Positions 62,133-64,000 of a DNA stretch of 64,000 nt are shown here, one piece after another. Position 1 is the first letter of the stretch. Every line of letters starts with the position of its first letter. The stretch comes from Legionella busanensis (lineage in GTDB: Bacteria; Pseudomonadota; Gammaproteobacteria; Legionellales; Legionellaceae), in NCBI RefSeq assembly GCF_900461525.1, contig NZ_UGOD01000001.1, positions 2,697,001-2,761,000 of the forward strand, read 5' to 3'. The translations under genes and the position numbers were made by a program. The notes under the pieces were generated by a model. It did no database searches. It worked only from the letters and a program-made list of their open reading frames with translations, and had not been told where the DNA came from.

Positions 62133-63146
62133 TTATGGCGCAATTTTTTTAAATTGTGCAAGCGTACAATAATCGTTTTCACAGCCTGGAACGCTAACTA
62201 ATTTATCATTGTAACTAACTCTTACATAATACTTATCTTTATTCTGAAAAAGAGAAAAATTAAGATTAGCAGCATAAGGTGGAATATCATTTAAGGGAAC
62301 ACCTAAGGTAGTCATAACACTCATAATTGAGCTATCGTGAGCAGAATACAAAACGTATTTTAGGGGCGATTTAGTTTGAATAGTTTGATAAAAATAATTG
62401 TTAGCTGTTTTAATAAATTCATGCCCAGTCGGATAAGTGACTTCTTTTAATTTAAAATAATTAATGAGTGCCCATTTTGATAATGAGATAATTTCTTTAG
62501 CATCTGTATTATTTATTCCTGGAGGTAGAGGAATATGGTGTAGCTGTCGAATATAAAGATTATCCCCTAACGACGCTAGTTGTTTAAAATTATTAAGTTT
62601 AATCCCCGTTTGTTTACTCCAATTGGTCAGCTTATCTTTAATCTTATAAGTTTTTAATATCCAACTTTTTTGTGTTATATAAAAAAGCTTTCCTAAAGAA
62701 AAAATATTTTTGCTTGGTTTTACCATAAGCAAGTTATCTTGACTTGCCGGAATAATTTCAGGTGTTATCTTTTGGTTTAATAAAGTTCTTTTATTAGACG
62801 GATATAATCCAAAAAGGCATGAGTCAGCACTCATTATTGCCCGTTTAATATGGGTAGAGCGAATATAAATACTAGCTGGATTATACTGATCTGGTAGCAG
62901 ATGTAATTGGTCTACATATTTTTGGCGTAATTTTTTACCTAATTGAATTTCTTGATTTATTCCTGTTTTAGTTAATTCTCCTAACCCTTCTTGCCATTGG
63001 TGAGGATAATTTGGGATTTCAGTAATAGGCGTTCGATCACCATGACGAATTAAATCTATTGAAAATAGGATCTTTTCCTCTGAAAAAGCATAGGTGCAAG
63101 GTAAGGTTAAATAAATTAGTAAGATAGATAAAATTTTATTTTTCAT
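62133..63146 (-). CDS. Secreted histidine acid phosphatase (Legionella Map-like)
   Basis: A 337-residue precursor with signal peptide (ILSILLIYLTLPCTYAFS, cleavage near residue 22). The histidine-acid-phosphatase signature LIRHGDRTPI gives the nucleophilic His, and YSAHDSSIMSVM gives the catalytic His-Asp. RSTHIKRAIMSADSCLFGLY is also typical. Four Cys in the mature part may form disulfides. It resembles the major acid phosphatase Map of L. pneumophila, a type II secreted enzyme; export by that route is inferred. Confidence 0.92.
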   Translation of the reverse strand: MKNKILSILLIYLTLPCTYAFSEEKILFSIDLIRHGDRTPITEIPNYPHQWQEGLGELTKTGINQEIQLGKKLRQKYVDQLHLLPDQYNPASIYIRSTHIKRAIMSADSCLFGLYPSNKRTLLNQKITPEIIPASQDNLLMVKPSKNIFSLGKLFYITQKSWILKTYKIKDKLTNWSKQTGIKLNNFKQLASLGDNLYIRQLHHIPLPPGINNTDAKEIISLSKWALINYFKLKEVTYPTGHEFIKTANNYFYQTIQTKSPLKYVLYSAHDSSIMSVMTTLGVPLNDIPPYAANLNFSLFQNKDKYYVRVSYNDKLVSVPGCENDYCTLAQFKKIAP

Positions 63147-63339
63147 TAAGAGTCTACTTTAAAAAACAATCTAAATTATAAATGAAAGTTTTGACCAAAT
63201 TTAAAACTTTATGTCTTTATAACATATAATAAAGCACTATATTTTATCATATATGAAAATAAAAATACGCAATTAAATTAAAACTATTCTCGAATGAACT
63301 AGAAAAATTCGGTATCATCTTTAAACTAGCATAGGTCGT

Positions 63340-63392
63340 GCCCCTGGCCTGACGATAGAAAGTTGGGCCAAAGCCCAATCTACACTTGCTGC
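63340..63392. repeat. Short GTTGGGC-type hairpin repeat
   Basis: AGTTGGGCC-AAA-GCCCAATCT forms a compact hairpin at about 63360-63382 in the spacer between the acid phosphatase start and the next gene. It is a short member of the family at 13.2-13.4 and 25.1 kb. The remainder of 63147-63457 has no gene. Confidence 0.6.
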
Positions 63393-63457
63393 GTTTGCTA
63401 ATTTAAACAGTAACTTATTTACCTCCTTTACCTATTTTATTTAATAAGACATAAGAC

Positions 63458-63721
63458 ATGTATAAATTCCTTGATTTTTTTAAAGACAAACATAACCGAA
63501 TTGTATTATTTCAGTTCCCTAATTGGCCGCTGATCTTTTGGTTTATATTCGCGCTATTGGATTTCCTTTGGAGTAGTAATCAACCAAGAATTCATTATTT
63601 TTTACATATGCTAAGTTTTGGTTTTATCTTTACATGGGCATGGCTAGAGATAACAAGTGGTGTGAATTATTTTCGCCGCACACTTGGTTTGTTAGTGTTG
63701 ATTATCGCAGTTTGCTTTTAA
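63458..63721 (+). CDS. Small integral membrane protein, function unknown
   Basis: An 87-residue protein with three hydrophobic spans: PLIFWFIFALLDFLW, FLHMLSFGFIFTWAWLEI and TLGLLVLIIAVCF. A short cytoplasmic N-terminus carries KDKHNRI and the loops are SSNQPRIHY and SGVNYFRR. It reads like a conserved Legionella membrane protein. No operon partner. Confidence 0.7.
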   Translation: MYKFLDFFKDKHNRIVLFQFPNWPLIFWFIFALLDFLWSSNQPRIHYFLHMLSFGFIFTWAWLEITSGVNYFRRTLGLLVLIIAVCF

Positions 63722-63752
63722 TTTTATGCTAAGAGAAATTTCCTTATATAAC

Positions 63753-63778
63753 TTAAGCCCAGCTACGCTGGCTTTAAG
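63753..63778. terminator. Hairpin between convergent genes
   Basis: AAGCCCAGC-TAC-GCTGGCTTT can pair over about eight bases with a small bulge. It lies between the membrane-protein gene ending at 63721 and the convergent partial gene ending at 63836 and may end transcripts from either side. Confidence 0.45.
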
Positions 63779-63835
63779 AAAAGGAAAATAAGGAAAGCAA
63801 AACTAACAACGATCACTGCAATCTTCGGATTGAAT

Positions 63836-64000
63836 TTAACCGCTATGATAACCTTGCATTTTTATTTCTGTTTGCTCAGGTTTATATCTTTCGCTTAAAG
63901 CCTTTTTATATGAATCAGTGAAATTTTGTTTTACATCCTTATTCAATTGAACAAGTTCTTGGCGTAACTCTGGTGAAATATTTTTTAAAAGAAGCGTGGA
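63836..64000 (-). CDS. 3' end of a minus-strand gene (start outside window)
   Basis: An open frame of 54 codons from the right edge to TAA at 63836-63838: NISPELRQELVQLNKDVKQN, then FTDSYKKALSERYKPEQTE and a Tyr-His-Ser-Gly end. Hydrophilic and helical. Too short to assign a family. Confidence 0.6.
   Translation of the reverse strand, partial: STLLLKNISPELRQELVQLNKDVKQNFTDSYKKALSERYKPEQTEIKMQGYHSG

Overview
The window is AT-rich gammaproteobacterial DNA that looks like Legionella or a close relative. The evidence is the mix of gene families: a eukaryotic-type Ser/Thr kinase, a 15-unit ankyrin protein, an RCC1-repeat protein, a small GTPase, a PldA-type phospholipase A1, a histidine acid phosphatase of the Legionella Map type and a DUF2845 secreted protein. 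These sit among ordinary housekeeping genes, many short palindromic intergenic repeats and many decaying genes. No rRNA, tRNA or CRISPR array was seen. The genus is an inference; no database was searched.

Layout. 1-2.6 kb: two tandem paralogues of an unrecognised repeat protein. 2.6-15.9 kb: core genes, namely pilT, yggS-proC-yggT (interrupted by an expanding repeat tract), a DUF2845 protein, phospholipase A1, an RND efflux pair and a secreted subtilase. 16-25 kb: an effector-like kinase, an aspartoacylase-like enzyme, a c-di-GMP GGDEF/EAL hybrid with a response regulator, a HIT protein, a methyltransferase and LD-carboxypeptidase, followed by the remains of an RTX gene and a decayed partial copy of the LD-carboxypeptidase gene.

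25.2-33.4 kb holds the most interesting locus, an apparently complete graspetide (omega-ester/amide peptide) RiPP cluster. In transcription order on the minus strand it has a 58-aa precursor, an ATP-grasp ligase, a periplasmic HEAT-repeat protein, a second 58-aa precursor, a second ATP-grasp ligase, a HlyD-type adaptor and a C39-peptidase ABC exporter. A divergent XRE/S24-like regulator lies upstream. Both precursors have a related leader ending in Gly-Gly, which fits the C39 peptidase of the exporter, and an acidic/Thr-rich core ending in a shared Asp-Trp motif. A small inverted-repeat element sits between the second precursor and its ligase.

33.6-38 kb: cold-shock protein, DbpA helicase, a small YqjD-like protein, a flavin/PNPOx-like protein, an orphan UmuD-like peptidase with a 45-aa partner ORF, and a BLUF photoreceptor. 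38-57 kb is accessory and strongly decayed. It has a frameshifted hydrolase, a 503-codon gene broken at an A8 tract, the ankyrin protein, an exo/endonuclease-phosphatase gene interrupted by two in-frame stops, a second-type DprA, a GTPase, a truncated conjugative TraI with its ribbon-helix-helix neighbour, a two-gene operon whose second product has a CheD/CNF-like Cys-His arrangement, a group II intron tail, and the RCC1 protein. A mobile repeat of about 160 bp occurs at 38.1, 52.7, 56.2 and (degenerate) 59.8 kb, once exactly at the broken end of traI. 57-64 kb: a methyltransferase beside an IS30 scrap, a kinase-like protein, two NTF2-like proteins, a divergent SDR/HxlR pair with a palindromic operator, a truncated RelE-type toxin, a phosphoribosyltransferase scrap, the acid phosphatase, a small membrane protein and the end of one more gene.
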